The notes beneath the pieces are model-generated. The model was not told the origin of the DNA. It ran no database searches and saw only the letters and a program-made list of their open reading frames with translations. A program made the position numbers and the translations under genes. A DNA stretch of 64,000 bases from Mycolicibacterium rhodesiae NBB3 (GTDB lineage: Bacteria; Actinomycetota; Actinomycetes; Mycobacteriales; Mycobacteriaceae), in contig NC_016604.1 of NCBI RefSeq assembly GCF_000230895.2, forward strand, positions 4,836,001 to 4,900,000, in the 5' to 3' direction. Below, one piece after another: positions 49,495 to 57,687 of the stretch. The stretch's first letter is position 1, and every line of letters begins with the position of its first letter.

Positions 49495-50460
49495 CTATTC
49501 CGCGTGCACCGCTTCAGCCGATGCGCGGTCCACCGCGTCAGCCGATGCGCGGTCCACCGCGTCAGCCGATGCGCGGTCCAGCGTGGCGAGCAGCCGCTCA
49601 CAGTGATCGGCCAAGCGTTCCCGCAGCGGCGCGGCCAGCTCGGCAATGTGCTGCTGGACCCGGACGTACTCGGCACGTCCCGCCGGCGTCTCGATGGCTA
49701 TCGGATCGAAGCCGTATCCACGCAGGTCGTACGGGCTGGCGCGCATGTCGAGTTCACGCGCCCGTGCGGCGAGCTCGAGGCTGTCCATCACCAGCGCCGA
49801 ACCGACCAGGGGACCCAGCTTGTAGGCGAATTTGTAGCAATCCATGGCCGCGTGGACGCAACCGGGTTGTTCCGCACCGACCTGACCGTCCCGGGTCAGC
49901 TGCTCGCTGTTGAGTTCGGTCGCCGGCTCCGTGAAAAACCGAAATGCATCGAAATGGCTACACCGCAACGGCATCGACTCGACAACCGCATCGGTGCCCG
50001 CGGTGCCCAGGCGCAGCGGGACCTGGTCGTGGCGCACGGTCGGCGACCGGTAGACCATCGCCCACTCGTGCAGTCCGAAGCAGTTGAGTCGCGCCGGCCG
50101 CGACGCGGTCGCACGCATCAGCCCAGCGATGAACCGCACGGTGTCGGCGCGGCCGCTCAGGAAATCACGGGTGACGCCCACCCCGGCCGGCGCAGGTCCG
50201 TAGCCGCTACGACCCAGATAAGCCGCCCCCGCATCCCCGGCCAGCGCCACGCCGAATCCCGGGTGCCATGTCCGCAGCTGGCGGGGACGGAGGCTGTAGT
50301 ACGTGAAGAGGAAATCCCACACGGGATGGGACTGCCCGGCCGGTGCCCGGAAGGACCGCAGGAAGTTGTCGACCCGGTCGCGGTGGCACTGCTCCCGAAG
50401 GGTCCATTCACGCTCGTCGAGTACGACCTCGGTGACGCCGCTGTGCTCAGCCTCACACAC
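49495..50460 (-). CDS. actinobacterial protein annotated '3-methyladenine DNA glycosylase'
   Basis: This 321-aa protein has the recognisable core LDEREWTLREQCHRDRVDNFL, then HPVWDFLFTYYSLRPRQLRTWHPGFG, GLHEWAMVYR and AMDCYKFAYKLGPLVGS. From memory, actinobacterial proteins with this core are named 3-methyladenine DNA glycosylase in databases. No helix-hairpin-helix or known glycosylase motif is visible, so the name is weak. GTG 50460 overlaps the stop of the upstream CNNM gene by 8 bp. The C terminus ends in three 8-residue repeats (DRASADAV). Confidence 0.8.
   Translation of the reverse strand: MCEAEHSGVTEVVLDEREWTLREQCHRDRVDNFLRSFRAPAGQSHPVWDFLFTYYSLRPRQLRTWHPGFGVALAGDAGAAYLGRSGYGPAPAGVGVTRDFLSGRADTVRFIAGLMRATASRPARLNCFGLHEWAMVYRSPTVRHDQVPLRLGTAGTDAVVESMPLRCSHFDAFRFFTEPATELNSEQLTRDGQVGAEQPGCVHAAMDCYKFAYKLGPLVGSALVMDSLELAARARELDMRASPYDLRGYGFDPIAIETPAGRAEYVRVQQHIAELAAPLRERLADHCERLLATLDRASADAVDRASADAVDRASAEAVHAE
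49511..49580. repeat. three tandem 24-bp repeats at a gene 3' end
   Basis: Copies of an 18-base core (CAGCCGATGCGCGGTCCA) begin at 49515, 49539 and 49563, so the period is 24 bp. They encode the octapeptide DRASADAV three times at the C terminus of the minus-strand gene, in frame. Confidence 0.92.
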
Positions 50461-51517
50461 GGTGAGTCCCGTCACGCACGGTGCCGACGAGGTCCTCGAC
50501 CAGGTCCTCCAGCGCCACCATCGCCGACACGCTCCCGTCGGTCGCCGTGATGACTGCCAGGTGAGCGTTTTCCCGGCGCAGCCTGGACAGCGCGTCGGGC
50601 AGCGACATCGAGGCCGGCACCCGAGGCAGCGGACGCACCATGGACGCGTCCAGCACGGCCTGGTCGTTGGACGGATCGTGGACCAGCGGCAACACGTCTT
50701 TGATGTGCAGGTATCCGACGAAATCGCCGGAGGGGCCGCTGACAGGGAACCGTGAGTACCCCGTCTCGGCGAGCGCCTCTTCGATCGCACGCAGCGTGGG
50801 GCCGGATCCCTCGCGTGCCACCGGCACGGCGCGGATCTCACTGAGCGGCACCGCGACGTCCTTGGCGACGCGATCGCGGATCTGCAGCGCGCGCGTCAGC
50901 CTCGTGTGTTCCTCCTGGTCGAGCAGGCCCTCAGACCGTGATTCAGCGATCATTTCGGACAGCTCGACCGTGGAGACCGCGACGTCGAGCTCGTCCTTCG
51001 GTTCGACCCTGAACGACCGCAGTGTGATGTTGGCGCACCAGTTGTAGAAGGCGATGAACGGCCGGGCGATGCGAATCCACACCAGATATGTCGGAATGAG
51101 CAGCATCGCCGAGGACTCCGGACCTGCGATCGCGATGTTCTTCGGCACCATCTCGCCGAGCAGCACATGCAACGTCACCACGATGCCGAGCGCCACGAAG
51201 AACGACACGGTATGCAGCACGGAGTCGGGGATGCCGAACAACCCGAACGGCATCTCCAGCAGGTGCGCGACCGCCGGTTCGCCGACGCGGCCCAGCAGGA
51301 TGGAGCAGATCGTGATGCCCAGCTGCGCACCGGCCAGCATCAGCGACAGGTTCTCTCCCGCCCGGATGACGGTGACCGCACTCTTCTTGCCCTGCTCGGC
51401 CAGTGCTTCGAGCCGGTCGCGGCGTGCCGAGATCAGTGCGAACTCCGAGGCGACGAAGAACGCGTTCGCGCCGAGTAGCAGAACGGTCAGCAGCACGCCG
51501 AAGATGTCGCCGCCCAT
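50453..51517 (-). CDS. CNNM/CorC-type membrane protein with CBS domains, second gene
   Basis: This 354-aa protein has an N-terminal DUF21/CNNM membrane domain (about four helices to ~residue 180, with LLGANAFFVASEFALISARRDRLEAL and AGAQLGITICSILLG) and a CBS pair (VPLSEIRAVPVAREG...FVGYLHIKDVLPL...LAVITATDGSVSAMVALEDLVEDLVG). It lacks the C-terminal CorC domain present in its neighbour. CNNM proteins are linked to Mg2+ transport. It is coupled to the upstream CNNM gene through TGATG (Rv1841c-like). Confidence 0.92.
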   Translation of the reverse strand: MGGDIFGVLLTVLLLGANAFFVASEFALISARRDRLEALAEQGKKSAVTVIRAGENLSLMLAGAQLGITICSILLGRVGEPAVAHLLEMPFGLFGIPDSVLHTVSFFVALGIVVTLHVLLGEMVPKNIAIAGPESSAMLLIPTYLVWIRIARPFIAFYNWCANITLRSFRVEPKDELDVAVSTVELSEMIAESRSEGLLDQEEHTRLTRALQIRDRVAKDVAVPLSEIRAVPVAREGSGPTLRAIEEALAETGYSRFPVSGPSGDFVGYLHIKDVLPLVHDPSNDQAVLDASMVRPLPRVPASMSLPDALSRLRRENAHLAVITATDGSVSAMVALEDLVEDLVGTVRDGTHRV

Positions 51518-52878
51518 CAGCTCACATCTCCCTCACCGGCGCGGCCCAGTTCGGTCAGCTCGAGCAGATCGATGCGCCTACCGTCCATGCGAACCACGGT
51601 CGCCAGCCAGCGGATCGGATCATCGATCGCGGCGCCGTCGGGATCGAATGCCGTCAGCTCCACCGACTCGGACTCGTCGGGAATGTGTCCCAGCTTTTCC
51701 AGCACCAGTCCGCCGATCGTTTCGTAATCCCCTTCGGGCGCACGGAAACCCGTGGCGGCGGCGACCTCGTCGATCCGCAGCAGCCCCGAGACCCGCCAGC
51801 CCCGGCCCGCGGGCACCACGTCGGGCGGTTCGACATCGTGTTCGTCGCGCACGTCGCCGACGATCTCCTCGATCAGGTCCTCCATGGTGACCATGCCCGC
51901 GGTGCCGCCGTATTCGTCGACGACCAGAGCCGTCTGCAGCCCGTTGGCGCGGATCTGGGTCATCACGGCGTCACCGTTGAGCGTCGACGGCACCGTAGCC
52001 ACGGGCAACGCCAAGCCGGACAGCGCAGTGGACGCCCGTCGTTCCGGCGGCACCTCGAACACCTGCTTGACGTGCGCGATGCCGATGGTTTCGTCGAGGT
52101 CGCCCTCGATGATCGGGAAGCGCGAGTGTCCGGTCTTGATGGCGGCGGCCACCAGGTCGGCGGCGGTGTCGTCGGAGTCCAGCGCCTCGATCTTCGAGCG
52201 AGGCGTCATCAGTTCCTCGGCGGTGCGTTCACCGAACCGCAGGGACCGGTCGACGAGGAGGGCGGTGACCGGGTCCAGCGCGCCGCTGCGCGCCGAGCTG
52301 CGGACCAACGACACCAGCTCCTGCGGCGAGCGCGCCGAGCGCAATTCCTCGGCTGGCTCTATGCCGAGCCTGCGCAGGATCCAGTTAGCGGTTCCGTTCG
52401 TCATCCGGATCAGCGGCGTGAACAGCGCCGAGAACAGCAGCTGCGGACCCGCCGACCAGCGTGCCGTCTGCACCGGACGCGCGACAGCCAGGTTCTTGGG
52501 CACCAATTCGCCGAACACCATCGATATCGACGTGGCGATCAGCACGGCGAAGAACAGGGCGACGCCGGTCACGAATCGCTCGGGCACACCGATCGCCTCG
52601 AGTCCGGGCCGGATCAGTCGTCCGACGACGGGTTCGGCCAGATAACCGGTGGCCAGCGTGGTGATCGAGATGCCGACCTGTGCACCGGAGAGCTGAAACG
52701 ACAACGTGCGATGGGCCCGTCGCACCATCTGGTCGCGTCGGTCGCCGTTGCGCGCATTGGATTCCACCGTGCTGCGCTCGAGTGCGGTCAGCGAGAACTC
52801 CGCGGCGACGAACACCGCGGTACCCACCGTCAGCAGCACGATGGCGCCGATGGAGAGCAGGGAAGTCGCGACGTTCAT
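51517..52878 (-). CDS. CNNM/CorC-type membrane protein with CBS and CorC domains, first gene
   Basis: This 453-aa full-length CNNM/HlyC-CorC protein has a DUF21 membrane domain (LLTVGTAVFVAAEFSLTALERSTVESN, SGAQVGISITTLATGYLAEP), a CBS pair (TPRSKIEALDSDD...IGIAHVKQVFEV...QTALVVDEYGGTAGMVTMEDLIEEIVGDVRDE) and a C-terminal CorC/HlyC transporter-associated domain (WRVSGLLRIDEVAAATGFRAPEGDYETIGGLVLEKLGHIP). It is probably a divalent-cation (Mg2+/Co2+) transporter or regulator; the two unequal CNNM proteins may form a complex (Rv1842c-like). Confidence 0.93.
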   Translation of the reverse strand: MNVATSLLSIGAIVLLTVGTAVFVAAEFSLTALERSTVESNARNGDRRDQMVRRAHRTLSFQLSGAQVGISITTLATGYLAEPVVGRLIRPGLEAIGVPERFVTGVALFFAVLIATSISMVFGELVPKNLAVARPVQTARWSAGPQLLFSALFTPLIRMTNGTANWILRRLGIEPAEELRSARSPQELVSLVRSSARSGALDPVTALLVDRSLRFGERTAEELMTPRSKIEALDSDDTAADLVAAAIKTGHSRFPIIEGDLDETIGIAHVKQVFEVPPERRASTALSGLALPVATVPSTLNGDAVMTQIRANGLQTALVVDEYGGTAGMVTMEDLIEEIVGDVRDEHDVEPPDVVPAGRGWRVSGLLRIDEVAAATGFRAPEGDYETIGGLVLEKLGHIPDESESVELTAFDPDGAAIDDPIRWLATVVRMDGRRIDLLELTELGRAGEGDVS

Positions 52879-53095
52879 CGGGTGCTCGGCGTCCTTGCCG
52901 ATAGCTCGCCGGGCCTGGTGCCCGGCCGACTAGGGGAGGGCTCGGCGTCGGCCGGCTCAGCGTCTTTCAAAACGTTGCCGGGCCGCTCGGCCCCCAAGCT
53001 CGCGGCCTCAACAGGTGCCTGCGGCACGGGGTCCCTTTCGAGTAGACGCATGAAGAGTGGAATCCATGTTAGCCGGTGACGTCAGGCGGATGGGC

Positions 53096-54532
53096 TCACC
53101 AACCGGTGGGCAGTGGATGTCCCTCGGCGAACCCCGCCGCGGACTGTACGCCGAGCACGACCTTCTCGTGTAGCTCGGCCAGCGAAGTGGCGCCCACATA
53201 GGTGGCGGTGCTGCGCACGCCCGAGGTGATGTGGTCGAGCAGGTCTTCGACGCCGCCCCGCGACGGGTCAAGTCCCATGCGGGAGGTCGAGATGCCTTCC
53301 TCGAACAACGCCTTGCGGGCCTGGTCGAACGGGTCGTCGCCGGCGGTGCGAGCGGCGACGGCCCGCTTCGACGCCATGCCGTAGCTCTCCTTGTAAGGCC
53401 GGTCGTCGCGATCGCGCATCAGGTCGCCCGGTGACTCGTAGGTGCCTGCGAACCACGAGCCGATCATCACGTTCGATGCCCCCGCGGCAAGGGCCAGCGC
53501 GACGTCGCGAGGGTGCCGCACCCCGCCGTCGGCCCACACATGAGCACCGAGTTGCTTTGCGGCGTCGGCACATTCGAGCACCGCGGAGAACTGCGGCCGG
53601 CCCACACCGGTCATCATCCGGGTGGTGCACATGGCGCCGGGTCCGACACCGACCTTCACGATCGATGCGCCTGCAGAGATCAGGTCGCGGGTTCCTTCGG
53701 CAGACACCACATTGCCGGCCGCCAGCGGCAGCCCGAGATCGAGCGAGGCGACCGACTTGATGGCGTCCAGCATCCTGAGCTGATGTCCGTGCGCGGTGTC
53801 GATGACCAGCAGGTCGACACCTGCCTCAGCAAGACTGCGCGCTTTCGCGCCGACGTCGCCGTTGATGCCCACCGCCGCGGCGATGCGCAACCGGCCCTTG
53901 CCATCGACCGCGGGGGTGTAGATACCCGCCCGGATGGCGGCGGTGCGGGTGAGCACTCCGGCCAGCGTGCCGTCCGGCTCGGTCAGCACCGCGACGTCGA
54001 CCGGCGCGTGTTCGAGCAAATCGAACACTTTCCGCGGGTCGGTGCCCGTCGGCGCGGAGACGAAATCGGTGATGGCGATGTCGCGGACCCGGGTGAACCG
54101 GTCCACCCCCGCGCAGCCGGCCTCGGTGACCAGCCCGATCGGCCGTCCCTCGAAGATCACCACCGCGGCGCCGTGCGCGCGCTTGTGGATCAGCGCTGTC
54201 GCATCGGACACCGAATCGTCGGGGGAGAGCACCACCGGGGTGTCGACGACCAGGTCGCGGCTCTTGACGAACTCGACCGTCTGCTGCACCGCCGAGATCG
54301 GAAGATCCTGAGGCAGAACGACGATGCCGCCGCGGCGCGCGACCGTCTCGGCCATCCGCCGGCCGGCCACCGCGGTCATGTTGGCCACCACCACCGGAAT
54401 CGTGGTGCCTGAACCGTCCGACGTCGAGAGATCGACGTCCATCCGGGACAGCACATCCGACCGTCCGGGAACGATGAAGACGTCGGTGTAGGTCAGGTCG
54501 TAGGCGGGCTTGTTGCCGTGCAGAAACTTCAT
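53096..54532 (-). CDS. guaB1: GuaB1, IMPDH-family GMP reductase with CBS domain
   Basis: This 478-aa TIM-barrel enzyme has inserted CBS motifs (about 95-205) and active-site Cys302 in VGVGPGAMCTTRMMTG. Although named IMP dehydrogenase, mycobacterial GuaB1 has been shown to be a GMP reductase with a nucleotide-sensing CBS module, converting GMP to IMP with NADPH for purine salvage. The flap and the IDTAHGHQLRMLDAIKSV segment fit that group. The 217-bp gap upstream of the CNNM gene (52879-53095) shows no gene. It is the Rv1843c equivalent. Confidence 0.93.
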   Translation of the reverse strand: MKFLHGNKPAYDLTYTDVFIVPGRSDVLSRMDVDLSTSDGSGTTIPVVVANMTAVAGRRMAETVARRGGIVVLPQDLPISAVQQTVEFVKSRDLVVDTPVVLSPDDSVSDATALIHKRAHGAAVVIFEGRPIGLVTEAGCAGVDRFTRVRDIAITDFVSAPTGTDPRKVFDLLEHAPVDVAVLTEPDGTLAGVLTRTAAIRAGIYTPAVDGKGRLRIAAAVGINGDVGAKARSLAEAGVDLLVIDTAHGHQLRMLDAIKSVASLDLGLPLAAGNVVSAEGTRDLISAGASIVKVGVGPGAMCTTRMMTGVGRPQFSAVLECADAAKQLGAHVWADGGVRHPRDVALALAAGASNVMIGSWFAGTYESPGDLMRDRDDRPYKESYGMASKRAVAARTAGDDPFDQARKALFEEGISTSRMGLDPSRGGVEDLLDHITSGVRSTATYVGATSLAELHEKVVLGVQSAAGFAEGHPLPTGW

Positions 54533-54584
54533 GTCAGGCCGATTCTAGTGGCTGTCGCGGCCACTGAATGCGCGCGCGCAGAAG

Positions 54585-56045
54585 TTACGCCTCGACCTCG
54601 CTGCGGTCGCCGCTCCAAAGGGTGTGGAACCGCGCGTCGCGGTCGGCGTCGATGCGGCCGTAGGTGTGGGCGCCGAAGAAGTCGCGAAGTCCCTGGGTGA
54701 GCGCCGCGGGCAGCCGCTCGGTGCGCAGCCCGTCGTAGTAGGACAGCGCGGAGGAGAAGCCGGGGATCGGGATGCCGAGTTCGGTCGCGGTCACCACGAC
54801 ACGGCGCCAGCTGTCGATCGCGGCCTCGATCGCCTCGCGGAAGTACGGGGCGGCGATCAGCGTCGGAAGGTCCGGGTTCTCGTCGAAGGCCTCCGTGATC
54901 CTGTTGAGGAACTTGGCCCGGATGATGCAGCCGCCGCGCCAGATCCTCGCCATGTCGCCGGGCGCGATGTTCCAGTCGTACTCCTCGCTGCCCGCCTGAA
55001 TCTGGTTGAAGCCCTGTGCGTAGGCGATGATCTTGGACGCGTACAGCGCCTTGCTGACGTCATCGACGAATCGCGCTGCATCGCTGGGCTTTTCGCCGAG
55101 ATCGCCGGAGGCCAAGCCGGTGGTGGCCTTGCGCTGGGCCACTGAGCCCGACAGAGCGCGGGCGAACACCGCCTCGGCGATCCCGGTCACCGGCACGCCG
55201 AGATCCAGCGCCGACTTCACCGTCCACCGTCCGGTGCCCTTCTGCTCGGCCTCGTCGAGGATGAGGTCGACGAGCGGCTTGCCGGTCTTGGCGTCGGTCT
55301 GGCGCAACACCTCGGCGGTGATCTCGATGAGGAAGCTGTCCAGGTCGCCGGAGTTCCAATCGGCGAAGATGTCGGCGATCTCGGGTGCGGTCTTGCCCAG
55401 CCCGTCGCGCAGCAGCTGATACGCCTCGCCGATCAACTGCATATCCGAGTACTCGATACCGTTGTGGACCATCTTGACGAAGTGGCCCGCACCGTCGGGG
55501 CCGATGTGGGTGCAGCACGGCACACCGTCGACGTGTGCGGAAATCTCCTCGAGCAGCGGTCCGAGCGACTTGTACGACTCGGCGGGGCCGCCGGGCATGA
55601 TCGACGGGCCCTTCAGCGCGCCCTCCTCGCCGCCGGAGATACCCGCACCTACGAAGTGCAGTCCGCGCTCGCGGATCGCCTTCTCCCGACGGATGGTGTC
55701 GGTGTACAGCGCGTTGCCGCCGTCGATGATGATGTCGCCTTCCTCCATCGCATCGGCGAGCTCGTTGATCACGGCGTCGGTCGGGTCGCCCGCCTTGACC
55801 ATGATGATCACCCGGCGCGGCTTCTCGAGGGCGGCAAGAAATTCGGGAATGGTCTCGCTGCGCACGAACTTGCCCTCCGAGCCGTGTTCGGCCAGCAGCG
55901 CATCGGTCTTGGCGACGGACCGGTTGTGCAGCGCGACCGTGTATCCGTGGTGGGCGAAGTTGCGCGCGAGGTTGGATCCCATCACGGCGAGGCCGGTGAC
56001 CCCGATCTGAGCGGTGCCGTTGGTGGGACTTTCAGACGAGCTCAT
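54585..56045 (-). CDS. gnd: 6-phosphogluconate dehydrogenase (decarboxylating)
   Basis: This 486-aa enzyme of the oxidative pentose phosphate pathway has the cofactor motif GVTGLAVMGSNLARNFAHHGYTVALHNRS at its N terminus, catalytic GAGISGGEEGALKGPSIMPGG and VKMVHNGIEYSDMQLIGEAY, and the C-terminal FFGAHTYGR. The length is that of the dimeric, NADP-type enzyme (gnd1). ATG 56045 (MSSSESPTNGTAQIG) is chosen; an upstream-extended frame to 56579 runs antisense to the M56 gene and is not coding. Confidence 0.96.
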   Translation of the reverse strand: MSSSESPTNGTAQIGVTGLAVMGSNLARNFAHHGYTVALHNRSVAKTDALLAEHGSEGKFVRSETIPEFLAALEKPRRVIIMVKAGDPTDAVINELADAMEEGDIIIDGGNALYTDTIRREKAIRERGLHFVGAGISGGEEGALKGPSIMPGGPAESYKSLGPLLEEISAHVDGVPCCTHIGPDGAGHFVKMVHNGIEYSDMQLIGEAYQLLRDGLGKTAPEIADIFADWNSGDLDSFLIEITAEVLRQTDAKTGKPLVDLILDEAEQKGTGRWTVKSALDLGVPVTGIAEAVFARALSGSVAQRKATTGLASGDLGEKPSDAARFVDDVSKALYASKIIAYAQGFNQIQAGSEEYDWNIAPGDMARIWRGGCIIRAKFLNRITEAFDENPDLPTLIAAPYFREAIEAAIDSWRRVVVTATELGIPIPGFSSALSYYDGLRTERLPAALTQGLRDFFGAHTYGRIDADRDARFHTLWSGDRSEVEA

Positions 56046-56095
56046 TCGGGCAGCCTTTCGTGTTGTTGTGCAGAACCGGCCTACTTCAGATACGC

Positions 56096-57016
56096 CTACG
56101 CGGTGAACAAACGATTCAACTCGGTCAACCATGGCAGCACCACCGCGACGGTGGGCACCACCAGGACGGCCGCGGCTGTCGCGTAGGCACCCGCCGCCAA
56201 CACCAGGCTGTTGCCCGCACCACCGAGGCGGCGCACGCGGACGACGGTGGTCGGTCCACCGGCGGCCAGCGCGCCCACGGGCGTGCGGCTGGTGGCACAT
56301 GTGACCAACGCGCGAGCCAGGGGAGTGGGACCCGCGGCGCGCACTGCAGCGTCGTCGGCAAGCATCTCGATCAGCAAGCGCACGGCGTCGAGCGCACTGG
56401 CGCTGCGGACGAACCGCGGGAACGCGGCGTTCACTGCCGTGAACATCTCGAGCACCAAATCGTGCCGGGCCCGCAGGTGCGCACGTTCGTGCGAAAGGAT
56501 GGCGGCGATTTCGTTGTCCGCCAATGAAGTCAGGGTGCCCTCGCTGACCACCACGCGGCTGCGAACGCCGGGCAGGCAATAAGCGAGCGGCTCGTCGACG
56601 TCGAGGACGCGCAATCCCGACTTGTGCGATTTACCCACCAGGTCGACAACCATCCGGTGGTGCGCGCGCCTGCGCCTGGTCGCTATCGCGACCTGTACCA
56701 CAGCTACCGCGAGCCGCCCGCCGATCACCAGGGTGAGTGCGAACACGCCCATGTAGGTGACCCAGAGCGGCCAGCCGAGCACGTCGATCTCGCTCGCGAT
56801 CGTCGCGGTCGGCCTGCCATCGGGACCGGGCGCGAAAAGCCTGCTGGCTATGGCGATTCCCGCGGAGAAGGCCGACAGGACCGCGGCCAGGGCTATCGAC
56901 TGCCAGAGCACGATTGCCGCCCGCGGCGCCCGTGACGGCCAGGTCGCCCGCGCCAGCATCGCCGGCACCGGTCCCGACAGGACCAGCGCCATGACGGTGA
57001 AGGCCAGCGCGGACAC
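56096..57016 (-). CDS. M56-family membrane metallopeptidase (BlaR1-like, Rv1845c)
   Basis: This 306-aa integral membrane peptidase has four to five hydrophobic helices, with the zinc motif HERAH at residues 176-180 (NEIAAILSHERAHLRARHDL) on the cytosolic side. It lacks the C-terminal penicillin-sensor domain of BlaR1. It lies 14 bp downstream of blaI, and its M. tuberculosis equivalent is part of the BlaI regulon. It probably cleaves or releases BlaI, or another substrate, on an unknown signal. Confidence 0.92.
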   Translation of the reverse strand: MSALAFTVMALVLSGPVPAMLARATWPSRAPRAAIVLWQSIALAAVLSAFSAGIAIASRLFAPGPDGRPTATIASEIDVLGWPLWVTYMGVFALTLVIGGRLAVAVVQVAIATRRRRAHHRMVVDLVGKSHKSGLRVLDVDEPLAYCLPGVRSRVVVSEGTLTSLADNEIAAILSHERAHLRARHDLVLEMFTAVNAAFPRFVRSASALDAVRLLIEMLADDAAVRAAGPTPLARALVTCATSRTPVGALAAGGPTTVVRVRRLGGAGNSLVLAAGAYATAAAVLVVPTVAVVLPWLTELNRLFTA

Positions 57017-57030
57017 GCGGTAAGTGTCTC

Positions 57031-57447
57031 TCAGCCGGTACCCGGATCGCCAGCGGGTGGCGATATCCGGTGCTTGCTCTCCAGCTCGGCCAACGCGCGC
57101 CGCAGCGCTGCCGCCTCGTCGGCGTTCACACGCTCGACGAAGTGCACGAGCGCTGCCTCCCTGTCGCCCGAGTCCGCAGCTTGATCCAGGGCGTCGACCA
57201 TCAGCCCGGCTACCAGTTCGTCGCGCCCATGCGTCGGGGCGTATCGATGCGCGCGGTCATCGCGATGCTGAACGACGAGGTTCTTCTTCGCGAGCCGCTG
57301 CAGGACGGTCATGATCGTGGTGTAGGCGAGATCGCGTCGGGCGGCAAGCGCCTCGTGCACCTGGCGCACAGTCTGGGGTTCTCGCGCGGACCACAGGTGG
57401 TCCATCACCGCGCGTTCCAGCTCCCCTAAACGCGTCAACTTGGCCAT
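57031..57447 (-). CDS. blaI: BlaI/MecI-family repressor
   Basis: This 138-aa winged-helix repressor opens with LTRLGELERAVMDHLWSAREPQTVRQVHEALAARRDLAYTTIMTVLQRLAKKNLVVQHRDDRAHRYAP, the classic BlaI/MecI DNA-binding domain, followed by the dimer helix bundle. In M. tuberculosis BlaI (Rv1846c) represses blaC, its own operon and other genes until beta-lactam exposure. The M56 peptidase gene follows in the same operon. Repeated TACTAC/GTAG elements lie just upstream. Confidence 0.94.
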   Translation of the reverse strand: MAKLTRLGELERAVMDHLWSAREPQTVRQVHEALAARRDLAYTTIMTVLQRLAKKNLVVQHRDDRAHRYAPTHGRDELVAGLMVDALDQAADSGDREAALVHFVERVNADEAAALRRALAELESKHRISPPAGDPGTG

Positions 57448-57467
57448 TCTTCGTTCATCTCCTAGAG

Positions 57468-57502
57468 ACGGTAGATCCAGCGTACTACGGGTTTACTACC
57501 GT
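57468..57502. promoter_or_regulatory. probable BlaI operator upstream of blaI
   Basis: ACGGTAG (57468-57474) is exactly complementary to CTACCGT (57496-57502). Between and within them TACTAC occurs twice (57483-57488 and 57494-57499). GTA/TAC-type dyads are typical of BlaI/MecI sites, and autoregulation is known for this repressor. It starts 21 bp upstream of the blaI start. Confidence 0.6.
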
Positions 57503-57649
57503 GCGTCGTATCCCGCACGGCCAGCGTCGTCCGGCGCGGTCACGCGCGTGTTCGACGAGCTGTTGTGGCTTCGTTCATCCGAGGTCACCGCCCCTTCGCC
57601 AGCCCTTGTGAGTCCAGTCACAGGGTCTGGCTCTGACGGACGGTCTGAC

Positions 57650-57668
57650 TATAGTAAGGCTAACCTAA
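57650..57668 (+). promoter_or_regulatory. IdeR iron box upstream of the unknown gene at 57688
   Basis: TATAGTAAGGCTAACCTAA matches 15 of 19 positions of the recalled IdeR consensus TTAGGTTAGGCTAACCTAA, including all of the last twelve. It ends 19 bp before the ATG and contains TATAGT, a possible -10. Repression by Fe-IdeR in iron-replete cells is expected. Confidence 0.8.
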
Positions 57669-57687
57669 GTCAAATCGGGGAGGTCTC

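Noticed and set aside
47972..49606. 544-aa plus-strand frame within glcB
   Set aside because: It is antisense to malate synthase, Val/Asp/Arg-rich, with no recognisable domain.
50461..50841. Extended glycosylase-like frame to 50841
   Set aside because: The extra residues are Arg/Cys/Trp-rich shadow of the CNNM CBS region; the GTG at 50460 overlapping the CNNM stop is the natural start.
56046..56579. Extended gnd frame to 56579
   Set aside because: The extension is low-complexity Arg/Gly-rich sequence overlapping the M56 peptidase gene in another frame.
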